From IMG/VR virus record IMGVR_UViG_3300031658_000063, positions 1 to 31,072 of that record: a stretch of DNA of 31,072 nt, one strand, 5' to 3'. Origin of the DNA: a virus. The position numbers and the translations under genes were made by a program. The notes under the pieces are model-generated. The model made no database searches. It was not told the DNA's origin and saw nothing but the letters and a program-made list of their open reading frames with translations. Shown piece by piece: positions 7,384 to 17,178 of this stretch; the first letter of the stretch is position 1, and every line of letters begins with the position of its first letter.

Positions 7384-9511
7384 TACCTTTGTTAAAGGCC
7401 TTATCACCGAGGCCTCTGAGCTTACGTTCCCTGAGAATGCTTCAGTAGATGAGCTAAACTGTGCCTTGGAACGGAACGGTACTCGTCGCAGGCGGCAGGC
7501 TTTAACATACGAAGAAAACTTTGTACTCTCAGATATTGTTGTACCTCAAGGTGCTTTGGTTCAGACACTAGACTGGTTTAACGTAGCTGGGCAGGCTAAC
7601 CTAGAGTTCCTAGTCATTCAAGTAAATGAAACACTTTACTTCTACGAGAAGTCAGTTGATCCTTTGTCAGCTAATAAGTATGTAAGTACTGTTTCCCTTT
7701 CTGGCTATTCGATACATGCACATAATGGTCTCTCCCCCTCAGAAGAACGTATCCAAGTAACATCCTTGAATGGTGCATTGATCGTTGCTTCACCAGCAAT
7801 CAATACTTTCTATATTGAGTTCGATACAAGTGTCCAGACTTTCTCTATTACAGTTATAGCTTTTAAAGAACGTGACTTTGAATGGCAGGGTACAGATGCT
7901 GAAGTAACAAGTCAATACTTTTCAGCTAAGACTGTGGCATCGACAACGGCACAACGTATTTATGATACAAGAAACGTAGGTTGGGTAGGTACCAAAGGTC
8001 ATAATGCCTTATTCACATACGGAGCATTTCTTACTTACCCTCCTCTAACACATGCTTGGTACTCAGGAAAAGATGCTAACGGAGCCTTCAATAAAGCTGA
8101 CTGGGAAGAAATCTACACAGGTACATCTCTTGCTGCCAACGGACACTTTGTAGTTGATGTATTTAATAAAGTCCGTGGTAGTCTTACAACAGAGTCAGAA
8201 GCTGGTAGGTTCCGTAGTGTTGCAGCCTATTCTGGTAGAGTATTCTATGCAGGTATTGACTCAGCTAAGAATGGTAGTAAGGTTTACTTCTCTAGGCTTA
8301 CTGAGAGAATGGCTGATGTAGGTAACTGTTATCAGGTATATGACCCCACCTCAGAAATTATTAGTGATCTACTGGACACTGACGGTGGTGTAGTAAGTAT
8401 CCCTGATGCACACAACATCCGTAAGCTACACGTACTAGGTGCATCCCTATTGGTGTTTGCTGAGAATGGTGTGTGGGCAGTTGGTGGTGTAGACAACGTG
8501 TTCCGTGCTACTGAGTTTGCTATTACTCGTATCAGTGACACGGGTTTAACAAATGAGAACTCCTTTATTGTAGCAGACGGATTACCTGTGTGGTGGAGTA
8601 AGACTGGTATCTACGCAATTCAACAGGGCGAGTCTCTAAGTGTACCAACAGCACAGAACGTATCTCTTTCAACTATTCAGACTTTCTGGAATGCTATTCC
8701 AAATGAGAAGAAGGCACAGGTCCACGTAGAGTACGACAAAGTAAATCAAAGAGTGTTCTGGTTCTATCCTGATGCTGATGAAAGTATTAACTACAAGTAC
8801 AATAACATTCTAGTCATGGACTTAGCTCTTCAGGCTTTCTACCCTTGGAAAATAGCAGATCAAGATACTAACACATCCTACATCATTGGTACGTCATACT
8901 ACTCAGGCCTAGGTTCTACAGAAACTGAACTACAAGTTGTTGACGGAGCAGACACAATCATCAATGGTGCAAATACTGTAATAGCTACACTGTACCGTGA
9001 CTACCTACAAGGCGACAGTGAGATTAAAGTTCTTGTACGTGATGGTGCTACAGGTAAGATGACCTTTGCTACCTTCCGTGGTTACACCTACCTAGACTGG
9101 GGTACTGCAAACTACAAGAGCTATGCTGAGGCAGGCTACGACTTCATGGGTGACATGACAACCTTCAAGACTGCTCCTTACGTTACAACGTACATGCGAG
9201 TAACTGAAGATGGCTACGTAGCTAGTGGAGCAGGGTACGACTTCATCAATCCGTCCAGCTGTTTGATGTCTGTCTCGTGGAACCTAACTAAAGCTAGTAG
9301 TACTCCTCGTGAGATTTACAAACTAAAGGATGTACCAGTAGTTGACCCAGCCGATCTAGGTTCTTTCAACTACCCGACAGACACAGTAGTAACTAAATCA
9401 AAAGTCCGTGGTCGTGGACGTTCAATGAAACTTAGGTTCGAGAGTGCAGCAGGTAAAGACTTTCACCTAGTAGGATATGAGGTAATTGGTGGTAAAAACA
9501 ACACCTATTAA
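7352..9511 (+). CDS. Tail tubular protein B (gp12-like nozzle / stabilisation protein)
   Basis: A 719-residue beta-rich protein, close to T7 gp12 (794 residues). The N-terminal NTFVKGLITEASELTFPENA followed by VDELNCALERNGTRRRRQ is the usual opening of the podovirus nozzle or stabilisation protein. Long stretches suggest a beta-propeller (for example VSIPDAHNIRKLHVLGASLL and FAENGVWAVGGVDNVFR). It would form the distal tail tube below the gp11-like adaptor and is probably the platform for receptor-binding parts. It overlaps the preceding small gene by 32 bases and the following acetyltransferase by 23 bases. Confidence 0.85.
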   Translation: MPQSLIQRTVNTFVKGLITEASELTFPENASVDELNCALERNGTRRRRQALTYEENFVLSDIVVPQGALVQTLDWFNVAGQANLEFLVIQVNETLYFYEKSVDPLSANKYVSTVSLSGYSIHAHNGLSPSEERIQVTSLNGALIVASPAINTFYIEFDTSVQTFSITVIAFKERDFEWQGTDAEVTSQYFSAKTVASTTAQRIYDTRNVGWVGTKGHNALFTYGAFLTYPPLTHAWYSGKDANGAFNKADWEEIYTGTSLAANGHFVVDVFNKVRGSLTTESEAGRFRSVAAYSGRVFYAGIDSAKNGSKVYFSRLTERMADVGNCYQVYDPTSEIISDLLDTDGGVVSIPDAHNIRKLHVLGASLLVFAENGVWAVGGVDNVFRATEFAITRISDTGLTNENSFIVADGLPVWWSKTGIYAIQQGESLSVPTAQNVSLSTIQTFWNAIPNEKKAQVHVEYDKVNQRVFWFYPDADESINYKYNNILVMDLALQAFYPWKIADQDTNTSYIIGTSYYSGLGSTETELQVVDGADTIINGANTVIATLYRDYLQGDSEIKVLVRDGATGKMTFATFRGYTYLDWGTANYKSYAEAGYDFMGDMTTFKTAPYVTTYMRVTEDGYVASGAGYDFINPSSCLMSVSWNLTKASSTPREIYKLKDVPVVDPADLGSFNYPTDTVVTKSKVRGRGRSMKLRFESAAGKDFHLVGYEVIGGKNNTY

Positions 9512-9947
9512 CATTCGTAAAGCAGTAGAGGAAGACGTACTAGACTGCCTTATCTTATTCAAACAATTCCACAAAGAGTCTAAAGTACCTTACTCGTGGG
9601 ATGCTAAGAAAACACAAGAAGCAATCATCAGTTCTTTTTCTACAGATAACTACGAGATACTTCTAGCAGAAAATAATGAAGAGATAGTAGGTCTTCTTGC
9701 TTGTATGTACGGTCAGCCTTTGTTTTCTTCAGAGACTCTAGCTACTGAGATAGCTTGGTACGTTAACAAAGATCACAGAACATCTACTGCGGCCTTTAGA
9801 TTAATGAAAGCATACGAAGAATGGGCTTTGTCAAAGGGTGTCAAGTATGTCGGTATGACTTACCTAGAAGATATAACAGACCTCTCTGAGATATACGAGA
9901 AAAAGGGTTACTCAAAAGCTGAAACCCACCACATAAAGGAATTTTAG
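9489..9947 (+). CDS. GNAT-family N-acetyltransferase
   Basis: A 152-residue protein of GNAT size and layout that would transfer an acetyl group from acetyl-CoA to an amine of an unknown substrate. It opens with the beta strand INIRKAVEEDVLDCLILF. The strand ILLAENNEEIVGLLACMYG is typical of GNAT strands 2-4, IAWYVNKDHRTSTAAFRLMK carries the acetyl-CoA-binding region, and a C-terminal IYEKKGYSKAE is the usual YxxxGF-type end. The pyrophosphate loop (Q/RxxGxG/A) is degenerate, reading HRTSTAA. The GTG at 9489 is chosen because GAGGT at 9479-9483 sits at proper spacing; a TTG at 9486 is also open. It lies inside the virion operon, overlapping the nozzle gene. Confidence 0.85.
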   Translation: MVKTTPINIRKAVEEDVLDCLILFKQFHKESKVPYSWDAKKTQEAIISSFSTDNYEILLAENNEEIVGLLACMYGQPLFSSETLATEIAWYVNKDHRTSTAAFRLMKAYEEWALSKGVKYVGMTYLEDITDLSEIYEKKGYSKAETHHIKEF

Positions 9948-9948
9948 T

Positions 9949-10374
9949 ATGGGTATTTTAACAACAATAGCTCTTACTGCGGCTGCGGTAGGCGTTGCAG
10001 CTACTGTAAATGCTTCTAACCAAGCTGGCAAAGCTGCGTTTGCACGACAGAGAGCATCTAAGGTGCAAGCTAAACGCCGACAGAGGGCAGCTGTCCGTTC
10101 TAATATCCTTGCCTCTGCACGAGCAAGAGCTTCCGCACAGGCAACTGGCGCAGCGCAAAGCTCAGGTCTATCTGGTGGTTTAGGTTCTGGTCGTTCACAA
10201 CTAGGTGCTGAACTAGGCTTTGGTACACAGATGAGTGGCCTAAGTGCTCAGATTTCTAATTTTGAACAAAACGCACAGCGGTCTAGCATGATTGCAGGTC
10301 TAGGCTTTCAGGCAGCAGGTTTTGCTATGTCACCTCAAGGCTCATCCCTTTTAAAGAAAGTGAAAGAAAGGTAA
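9949..10374 (+). CDS. Internal virion protein, gp14-like
   Basis: A 141-residue Ala/Gly/Ser/Gln-rich protein with a hydrophobic N-terminus (GILTTIALTAAAVGVAATVN), then a basic helical segment full of Arg, Ala and Gln, a glycine-rich middle and a hydrophobic patch near the C-terminus. This composition, the size, and the place before very large virion proteins match T7 gp14, which leaves the capsid at infection and forms a pore in the outer membrane. The start is two bases after the acetyltransferase stop, with AAGGAA upstream. Confidence 0.75.
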   Translation: MGILTTIALTAAAVGVAATVNASNQAGKAAFARQRASKVQAKRRQRAAVRSNILASARARASAQATGAAQSSGLSGGLGSGRSQLGAELGFGTQMSGLSAQISNFEQNAQRSSMIAGLGFQAAGFAMSPQGSSLLKKVKER

Positions 10375-10382
10375 CAGCATAG

Positions 10383-10424
10383 ATGAATGGCTGTTCTCTA
10401 AATAAGAGTAAGGAAGACTGTTAA
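10383..10424 (+). CDS. Possible 13-codon minigene
   Basis: In the only gap inside this operon, an ATG at 10383 opens a 13-residue frame, MNGCSLNKSKEDC, whose TAA at 10422-10424 touches the ATG of the next gene at 10425. AAAGG lies upstream at about 10367. The frame could be chance, but the exact abutment is the pattern used by the other coupled genes here. Confidence 0.2.
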   Translation: MNGCSLNKSKEDC

Positions 10425-13400
10425 ATGGTAAGTATTCTCTCCGCAGAGGACACACTTAGTAGCCTAGAGGAAACTCAAGGTGAAGCTATAACTCAAGTTG
10501 ATCAAAGGATTGACCCGACTTCTCCTATTGAACAACGCATTGTGGATCAACAGGCTACTCTCCTAGAGACAGACCCCTTAGAGGTTTCTCAGGCTAGGCA
10601 GAATAATGACTTCTCTCATGATGCTTTAATTAGAAAGTATCCTGACTCCGAAGAGTTCTTGAACACCTTGTTTGATGCTGGTGTCCCAGTAGAGGAAGCA
10701 GCAGAACGCCTATCAGTCTACCAAGCAAAGCAACAAGCAGCTTTAACTCCTAAAGAGTACTTCTTCAACAGTATCCTTATGACTGACGATGAAGAGTTCA
10801 GCCCCGAAGGCTTGCAAATGCTGGCTAACTACGAGTGGTTAACAAATAGGATTAATAAAGAACTTGAAGAAAATGACCCTTCCACCTTTAAGTGGATTTC
10901 CGCTGGTGTAGGAGAGTTCATAGAATACCCAGTTCTTTGGTATAGAAACCTTGTCAAAGGTGACGAAGCAAAAGGTAAAGAGTATGCACAAACTTATTCT
11001 TTATCACATAAAGAGTTCAAAGAGGTTTGGGAAGGAGTAATAGACTCCACTAAACGTGAAGGCTTATTGAACATTCGACAGTTTGAAAACCTGAGGGAAC
11101 TACAGGCTCAAGTAGAGGGCTTTGGAACAGACCCCGATGCTAGTTTTAAACAGTTCATGTCTATTGTAGAACTAGCTACAGCTGGTACAACGAGGGGTGT
11201 TGTTAGATTAGGTAGCAGGGCCGCTGGTGCAGCTGCGGTAGGTATTACTGGGGCAACTAAAGATACTTTGAAACGCCTTATGTCAGCAAAGACTGCGGCA
11301 GAAGCTATTACAGCTATCAAAGGCCCAAGAGCAGGGGCAATAGCAACCGTTCGTCAGTTAAACACTAACGCTGCACCTGATGGAGTTGCTTTAAAAGCTG
11401 GTCCTAGCACAATGGACCCATTCCAAGGACCAATTAAACCCGTTAATGTTCCTCAAGCATCTGTTATAATTGAAGGTACTAACGCATCTAACATCTTTCA
11501 GAAAATGTCTAACGTCATGAAGTCCGTTATGTCAGGTAGAGCCTTCTCGCCTGTACAACTACAAGAGGTAGTGGAGGGAGTAGTTACAAGAATTTCTAAA
11601 GCAGCTAACAACCCCACAGCAGCTGTATACCGTACAGTAAACGAAGGGTCTGACCTGAACACTGTAACAATTCGCATGGGTAATGCAATAGATGGTTCAG
11701 CTTTTCCAAGTAAAGAATCAGCCTTGAAGGCAGCAAACAACAATCCAGAATTTACAGTTGTTGAAGCTCCAAGGATTGTTAGAAAAGACACAGGTGTAAG
11801 TGTAGAACGCCTTGATGAAATTGAAGATGGTGTCGAGTACGCAGTAAAACCTAAGACTTACTTACTAGAGTACAGTGAACGTGTTGATACACGGAGACTT
11901 GCCGAAGGCTTAGACGATTTGAACCTACAGGAAGCCGTTTGGAAGAGGGCCTTGGCTGGTATTATCTCAACACCACAGGCAATGCTAGGGGGTCGTCTTG
12001 ACTTCATGATAACAGCAGCAGAAAATGCTGTTATAAGGTTTAGTAGGTTTGCAGATCAGTCCTTCAAGGATGTAAGGGCCTTGTCTAAAGGTGAGTTTAA
12101 TGAACTAGAAGAGATAATGACAGCCTACAGGGATGGTGTCCTTGGTGACATAGACACTGGCCTAGCAGCCTTGCGGGGAGCACCTAACTCTACTGAGTTC
12201 TCAATGGACTTCTTTGCCCTGTATGGTAGGACACCTACAGAGAAGCAGGTTAAGTCTTACGTTGCCTTGACTGACCTAAATAACGCCTCTTGGAACATTA
12301 AAGCCACAGAAATCCTTAAACGTGTTGCTGAACGTAACGGACGAACAGTCACTGTTACTGAAGGTTATGAAACTGTAGGTGTAGCCGTAGCTGCTCAAGA
12401 AATAGCAGATAATGTTATTATCTTCAGTCGTCTGTCTGGTCCGGTAGATGCTAAACGAGCAGGCCAAAGAATTGTTTACAAACTGGACGAACCCTTTGAA
12501 GCAGCAGACGGTATCAAGTACGATCACGTAACTGATGTAGTGTCTAGCAGAGTTCCTTTAAAGTCTGATGTTCTAGGGTACAATGTCGGCGGTCCCCGTA
12601 ACAACGAGAGGCTCAAACACTTTATCGGTACAGTATACGAAGAAACTTTAGCTGGTGGTCGTAAAGTAACTGGTGGTTTCCGTACACTCCTAGGTTCCTT
12701 TAGTGTAAAAGAAGCAGACAATGCTGAACGTCAACTAAATAATATTGTAGATGCTCTTAAACCTTTAATAGACCTTCAAGGCTTAAAGGGTATTAGGAAA
12801 TTAAACCTTTCTGGTGAAGACTTAGCGACTATCAATAGAGTTATCGCAGCTAACAACTCTTGGAATAAAAACGTAGTTGATTTTGATACCTTAAAAAGAG
12901 TAGCTAAGGATCACGATGAAAGTTTTACCAACACTTTTGTATCTAAGTCTCGTGATAAAGCAGTAGAAAGAGAAATACCTGTTATCGGTAACGCCCAAAG
13001 TATGACAGTAGGTGAATACCAGAGTCAAAGAGTTACACGTAAACGTGGTGACACACCCCCTATGACTTACGGTGGTGAACGGGCAATCAACCAAAGCCCT
13101 ATCAGTAACATTGTAGACCAGTTTAAGTCAGAGGCATACCGTTATTCCCACTATAAAGCTACTCAGTCAGCAGTAAATGGTTGGGTTGCAAAGGCTCGTA
13201 CTAAAGGTAACGTATCCTTTGATGGTGATATACCTTCTAACCCAGACGATTTTGTTCGTCTAGCTAAGGTATCCTCTAAAAACAGACCTATTAATCATGA
13301 AATGAAAGCACAGCAAAAGGCTATTCAAGTTCGCCTAGGGCTTATGGAACGTACTGATCGTGATAATGCTTGGGCTACAACTGTTGCTGAAGCTATCTAT

Positions 13401-15008
13401 GATAAAGGTATCTTTGGTTTTGGTAAAGGTATTGTAACTAAGCCAGAAGACTGGGTAGGTAATACGGCTGGGATGGCACGAGCAACTGTATTTCATATGA
13501 AGATGGGCATGGCCAATCCAGACCAATTTATCCTTAACGCATCTCACATTGCTCAAATTACCTTTATCTCTCCTAAGTACGGTTTCAAGGCTGCACCTAA
13601 CGTACCAATCATAGCCCTCCTAATGCACAAGACACGTAAGGCTGCTGACAAAGACATAGCTCACATTGTTAAAACTACCCTGCGAGAAAAGGGTGGGCTA
13701 TTAATGACTGAGCAAGAGTTGATTGACACTGTACGGTACATGAAAGAGTCTGGAAGGTCTTCCATAGGAAGTAACACACTGGAACGCAGTGGTGCTACCT
13801 TTAGTGGGGCAACTTTAAGCAAGACAAATGCTAAATTAGGTGCAGCCTTAGAGATGGGTCTTACCCCATACAAAGGTGGGGAGCTTTACGGACGTATCAC
13901 AGCAGCAGCTGTAGCCGTTATGGAGCACAATGCCAAGAAGATATCCGATAGTGTGTTTTCCCCAAAGGGTATTCAATACGTATCTAATCGTGAGCAAGCT
14001 CTAACCTTCCGTATGACATCTGGTCAAAAAGCTAGTTTCCAAGAAGGCCCTATCCGTGCTTTAGCAACCCAGTGGCAGTCTTATTCCTTTAGGTTTGTTG
14101 ATCACCTACTCATAGGTAGGGACTTGACAGGTGCTGAACGTATAAGTATGGCAGCTTGGAACACATTTATGTTTGGGTTTAGGGGCATGGGTGCTCCACC
14201 TAGGATGATTGCTGGTATGGTTGGTTTAGGTATGGACCCTGAAGACCCTAATACCATTAAGGTTTTAAATGCTGTTAAGTTTGGAGCCTTCGATCAAGCA
14301 CTTTCCAAACTTGTAGGTTCTGATGTTTCCCTAAGCTCTCGTATCGGGCCTCTTAGTGGAGCAGCACAACAGTACTCAGACTTATTTAGTGAAACTCCTA
14401 TGCTAGAAACACTGACAGGCCCTGCTGGTCAGATTGGTGCAGATTCTTTTAGAGCTATTAGAGGAATGTGGAGAGCAACCCGATATGACTTAGATTCTGT
14501 CTTTTATCAAGAGTTTATTCAGCTTGCAAGAAACATTAAGTCTGTAGATATGTACCAAAAAGTTAAAGAATTATCTCTAACTAAGGAATACCGTTCAAAA
14601 CGAAGGGGTGTAGCAGGCCAGTTCCAAGACGAAGAGGTTACCTTTGGGTTACTCTCCTCTATTGTCAGTGGTGCAACACCTATGCGGGTTCTTAATCATT
14701 ACGATGCTAAAGATATCTCTTACGGTGACGATAAGAAATACAAGGAAGCTCGTAAGTTTGTCCAACGGTTTGCAGATCAAGGGTTAGAACTGATCAGGAC
14801 GGGTGACCCTGACAAGATGAACCAAGGGGAGGAACTCTACGGAGATGCTCTTTTCTATATTAGGTACGGCGGTTTCTCTATGGAAAACCAAAGGAGATTA
14901 ACCCGCAGTATTCTTAACATCGAAACAACAATAGATTTAGCTAAGAAAACTAAAGGGCAGTCTGATGCCGCAAGAATTACAGCAGAAGCTGCTCAAGGAG
15001 AAAACTAG
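10425..15008 (+). CDS. Large internal virion protein (gp16-like ejection protein)
   Basis: At 1527 residues this is the largest gene in the window and close to T7 gp16 (1318 residues), which forms part of the internal core and the periplasm-spanning ejection channel. It follows the gp14-like gene. The N-terminal half is helical and acidic. Around residues 1020-1070 the segment FHMKMGMANPDQFILNASHI resembles a stretch found in large podovirus internal virion proteins, followed by an apolar region and a Gly/Met-rich region near 1245-1265 (FMFGFRGMGAPPRMIAGMVG). I see no lysozyme or transglycosylase active-site pattern at the N-terminus, unlike T7 gp16. The ATG is preceded by TAAGGAAG. Confidence 0.75.
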   Translation: MVSILSAEDTLSSLEETQGEAITQVDQRIDPTSPIEQRIVDQQATLLETDPLEVSQARQNNDFSHDALIRKYPDSEEFLNTLFDAGVPVEEAAERLSVYQAKQQAALTPKEYFFNSILMTDDEEFSPEGLQMLANYEWLTNRINKELEENDPSTFKWISAGVGEFIEYPVLWYRNLVKGDEAKGKEYAQTYSLSHKEFKEVWEGVIDSTKREGLLNIRQFENLRELQAQVEGFGTDPDASFKQFMSIVELATAGTTRGVVRLGSRAAGAAAVGITGATKDTLKRLMSAKTAAEAITAIKGPRAGAIATVRQLNTNAAPDGVALKAGPSTMDPFQGPIKPVNVPQASVIIEGTNASNIFQKMSNVMKSVMSGRAFSPVQLQEVVEGVVTRISKAANNPTAAVYRTVNEGSDLNTVTIRMGNAIDGSAFPSKESALKAANNNPEFTVVEAPRIVRKDTGVSVERLDEIEDGVEYAVKPKTYLLEYSERVDTRRLAEGLDDLNLQEAVWKRALAGIISTPQAMLGGRLDFMITAAENAVIRFSRFADQSFKDVRALSKGEFNELEEIMTAYRDGVLGDIDTGLAALRGAPNSTEFSMDFFALYGRTPTEKQVKSYVALTDLNNASWNIKATEILKRVAERNGRTVTVTEGYETVGVAVAAQEIADNVIIFSRLSGPVDAKRAGQRIVYKLDEPFEAADGIKYDHVTDVVSSRVPLKSDVLGYNVGGPRNNERLKHFIGTVYEETLAGGRKVTGGFRTLLGSFSVKEADNAERQLNNIVDALKPLIDLQGLKGIRKLNLSGEDLATINRVIAANNSWNKNVVDFDTLKRVAKDHDESFTNTFVSKSRDKAVEREIPVIGNAQSMTVGEYQSQRVTRKRGDTPPMTYGGERAINQSPISNIVDQFKSEAYRYSHYKATQSAVNGWVAKARTKGNVSFDGDIPSNPDDFVRLAKVSSKNRPINHEMKAQQKAIQVRLGLMERTDRDNAWATTVAEAIYDKGIFGFGKGIVTKPEDWVGNTAGMARATVFHMKMGMANPDQFILNASHIAQITFISPKYGFKAAPNVPIIALLMHKTRKAADKDIAHIVKTTLREKGGLLMTEQELIDTVRYMKESGRSSIGSNTLERSGATFSGATLSKTNAKLGAALEMGLTPYKGGELYGRITAAAVAVMEHNAKKISDSVFSPKGIQYVSNREQALTFRMTSGQKASFQEGPIRALATQWQSYSFRFVDHLLIGRDLTGAERISMAAWNTFMFGFRGMGAPPRMIAGMVGLGMDPEDPNTIKVLNAVKFGAFDQALSKLVGSDVSLSSRIGPLSGAAQQYSDLFSETPMLETLTGPAGQIGADSFRAIRGMWRATRYDLDSVFYQEFIQLARNIKSVDMYQKVKELSLTKEYRSKRRGVAGQFQDEEVTFGLLSSIVSGATPMRVLNHYDAKDISYGDDKKYKEARKFVQRFADQGLELIRTGDPDKMNQGEELYGDALFYIRYGGFSMENQRRLTRSILNIETTIDLAKKTKGQSDAARITAEAAQGEN

Positions 15009-17177
15009 ATGGCATTTACACTAGATCAAAATGTACAAGGTGCAGCAGCTTTTACAGAACCAACTGCTCCCACCAGTTCTGCTGGGTTAAGTGTGGCGGG
15101 TGGACTCTTAGGTCTGCTTGACACATTTGCAAGGGCTGAACTTGCTTCAGATAAAGCTATCGCTGTTGCAGCTAGGGCTAATGCACCAACGCAAACTGAA
15201 AAAGATAACGCAGCTTTCAAGGATATTATCCTAAAAGCTAAACAAGAAATTACTGCTGGTAAACCTAAAGATCAGGCAGCAGCAGATTATGCCTTAGACT
15301 TATCTAACCTTGGTTTAGATGCAACCCAACAGGCGGTAGCTACTCAAGTATTTGGGGAAGATGTCTTTGCCATACCTGTCGAAACTATTAATCGTCAAGA
15401 TACAGTCACCGCATTATTTAATTCTCTGGGAGAACCTACACGGCTGGGTTTGATGGCTGTTGAACAGAAAAAGGCTGCTTCGGAAGGCAATGCAATTTCA
15501 GACGATGAGGCTTACAACCTAGCAGTAGTTAACTATGCTGCCCAAACTGCGCAGTCACAAGCAGGTATCGTAGCAGGTAATGCAGATTGGCAGTCGGGTT
15601 ACGTTAATAACATTCAGACCTTAGATAAGTTCTCTGAGGCTATGTATTCGGCAATAGAAGTTGAGGTATCTGGTAAGAACTTTAGTATTGAGAATACAGC
15701 TAGGATGTATGCTACCTTTCAGCAGTTAAAAACTCAGGCAGCATTCTCTGAACCGTCAGGTACAGTAGCTCAAGAGCAATGGCAGCAGATGAAAACTAAG
15801 ATAGATGGTATAGATAACCTGTTCACACTTCTCAAAGACTACGATAAGAATTTTGTAGCAGACAAGACTGCTGCCCTTGCAGCTAACATAGCTTTGAATC
15901 TTTCAAAAGATAACCCCTTAGTCCTTTTGGCTTTTAACGATGCTGACACACTAGCAAGTATTGCCGCAGACAATGCAGGCAACATCACAAGGGCGTTAAC
16001 AGAAAGCAAAGGCCGTTTAGATAACGTAGTAAGTTATGATACACTGGACTTTGATCCAGTTGTGCTACGCCTTATGGGTCTTGAAGATACTACTACCGCA
16101 GGTGCAGGTCCAACTGCCAGTAACCTTGCGTCTGACCCAAGTATCTTCCCGACAGAATTAAGAGAAAAGTATGCACCAGCTTTAGCTAATCAAAAAGAAG
16201 CTGTAGCAGAACTAGGAAGTACTAATGCAGTCCTCTCAAGTTGTTTTGAAGGTATCGTTGACACACCAGCTGGCCTTAATGTTTGGGCTACGAGTATAGC
16301 TAAATGCTCTTTCATACTAAGTGAATTGAAGGCCCCTTCTACAACAAACCTAGACGCATTGTTTTCTCCTAAGAACATTAAGAACTTAAATCTTTTACAG
16401 GTTAAGGGTGGTCAGGAAGCGGAGACTGCTACTCTGTTACGTTCACAAATGGCTGCTGCCTTAGGGAATACGGCACGGAAGTATTCAATAGCTGCACTAG
16501 GGGAAACAAAGGCAGTACCGGGTTTAAAGATAGACCCCGTTAATCTCTCGTTTGTTCTAGATAAAAACTCAGAGCTTCAGCCGATTAATGCTGTTGCAGA
16601 ACTCTACTATGGTGGTAACTTCGAGGCACTCTGGAAAGACGGACCATTAGCATTTGAAAAACTTAAGAATACTTTAGCTGAGACAGGAAGAATAACACCT
16701 GATAGCCCTGCGTATGCTGCCTTCCTTGAAGGTACTAAGTCCATTAACCCTGCTAGGCCTGAGAGTGTGTTGTGGAGAGGTCTGGCACCCCTCTACAGTT
16801 CTTATTCTGGTATACTACCAAGGCTAAAGCAGCTAAAAGATTTTGGTAAGGCTCTTGACGTAGACACAGGTATAGATCAGATACTAAAGGTAGACAAGGT
16901 AGCCATCGACGAGGCAGTCGCAGGGGTAGTAGCTCCACGAATAGGGAATACTGAGGCTTTGGGTTTGATAGAAGAAGGTGAGACATTCCAAGACACTGAC
17001 GGTAAGTTACGTACCAAACCTGTTACAGGTACAAGAGAAAACCCATTGGTGATAAACTGGGTAGACTTAAATAATGTTGAAGCTAACGAAGAACTCTTCT
17101 CAGGTATTGGTGATGGTGTGTACTTCATTGATCCTAATGGCACCCCAAGGCGCAAACCGCCAAGGAGGGCTAACTGA
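15009..17177 (+). CDS. Probable second internal or structural virion protein
   Basis: A 722-residue Ala-rich, mostly helical, soluble protein that starts directly after the stop of the 1527-residue gene with AAGGAG upstream. An N-terminal Ala/Gly stretch (SSAGLSVAGGLLGLLDTFAR) precedes long amphipathic helices. The length is close to T7 gp15 (747 residues), although the order relative to the gp16-like gene is reversed from T7. No catalytic motif was recognised. A gp15-like core protein fits best, but a tail-associated structural protein is possible. The C-terminus ends in a basic PRRKPPRRAN. Confidence 0.6.
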   Translation: MAFTLDQNVQGAAAFTEPTAPTSSAGLSVAGGLLGLLDTFARAELASDKAIAVAARANAPTQTEKDNAAFKDIILKAKQEITAGKPKDQAAADYALDLSNLGLDATQQAVATQVFGEDVFAIPVETINRQDTVTALFNSLGEPTRLGLMAVEQKKAASEGNAISDDEAYNLAVVNYAAQTAQSQAGIVAGNADWQSGYVNNIQTLDKFSEAMYSAIEVEVSGKNFSIENTARMYATFQQLKTQAAFSEPSGTVAQEQWQQMKTKIDGIDNLFTLLKDYDKNFVADKTAALAANIALNLSKDNPLVLLAFNDADTLASIAADNAGNITRALTESKGRLDNVVSYDTLDFDPVVLRLMGLEDTTTAGAGPTASNLASDPSIFPTELREKYAPALANQKEAVAELGSTNAVLSSCFEGIVDTPAGLNVWATSIAKCSFILSELKAPSTTNLDALFSPKNIKNLNLLQVKGGQEAETATLLRSQMAAALGNTARKYSIAALGETKAVPGLKIDPVNLSFVLDKNSELQPINAVAELYYGGNFEALWKDGPLAFEKLKNTLAETGRITPDSPAYAAFLEGTKSINPARPESVLWRGLAPLYSSYSGILPRLKQLKDFGKALDVDTGIDQILKVDKVAIDEAVAGVVAPRIGNTEALGLIEEGETFQDTDGKLRTKPVTGTRENPLVINWVDLNNVEANEELFSGIGDGVYFIDPNGTPRRKPPRRAN

Positions 17178-17178
17178 T

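Noticed and set aside
10396-10408. CTCT/AGAG hairpin before the 1527-residue gene
   Set aside because: Only 4 bp of stem, no T-run; it is too weak to call a terminator.
17074-17178. In-frame upstream start for the endolysin
   Set aside because: It lies inside the 722-residue gene, while the ATG at 17179 has a strong AAGGAGGG.
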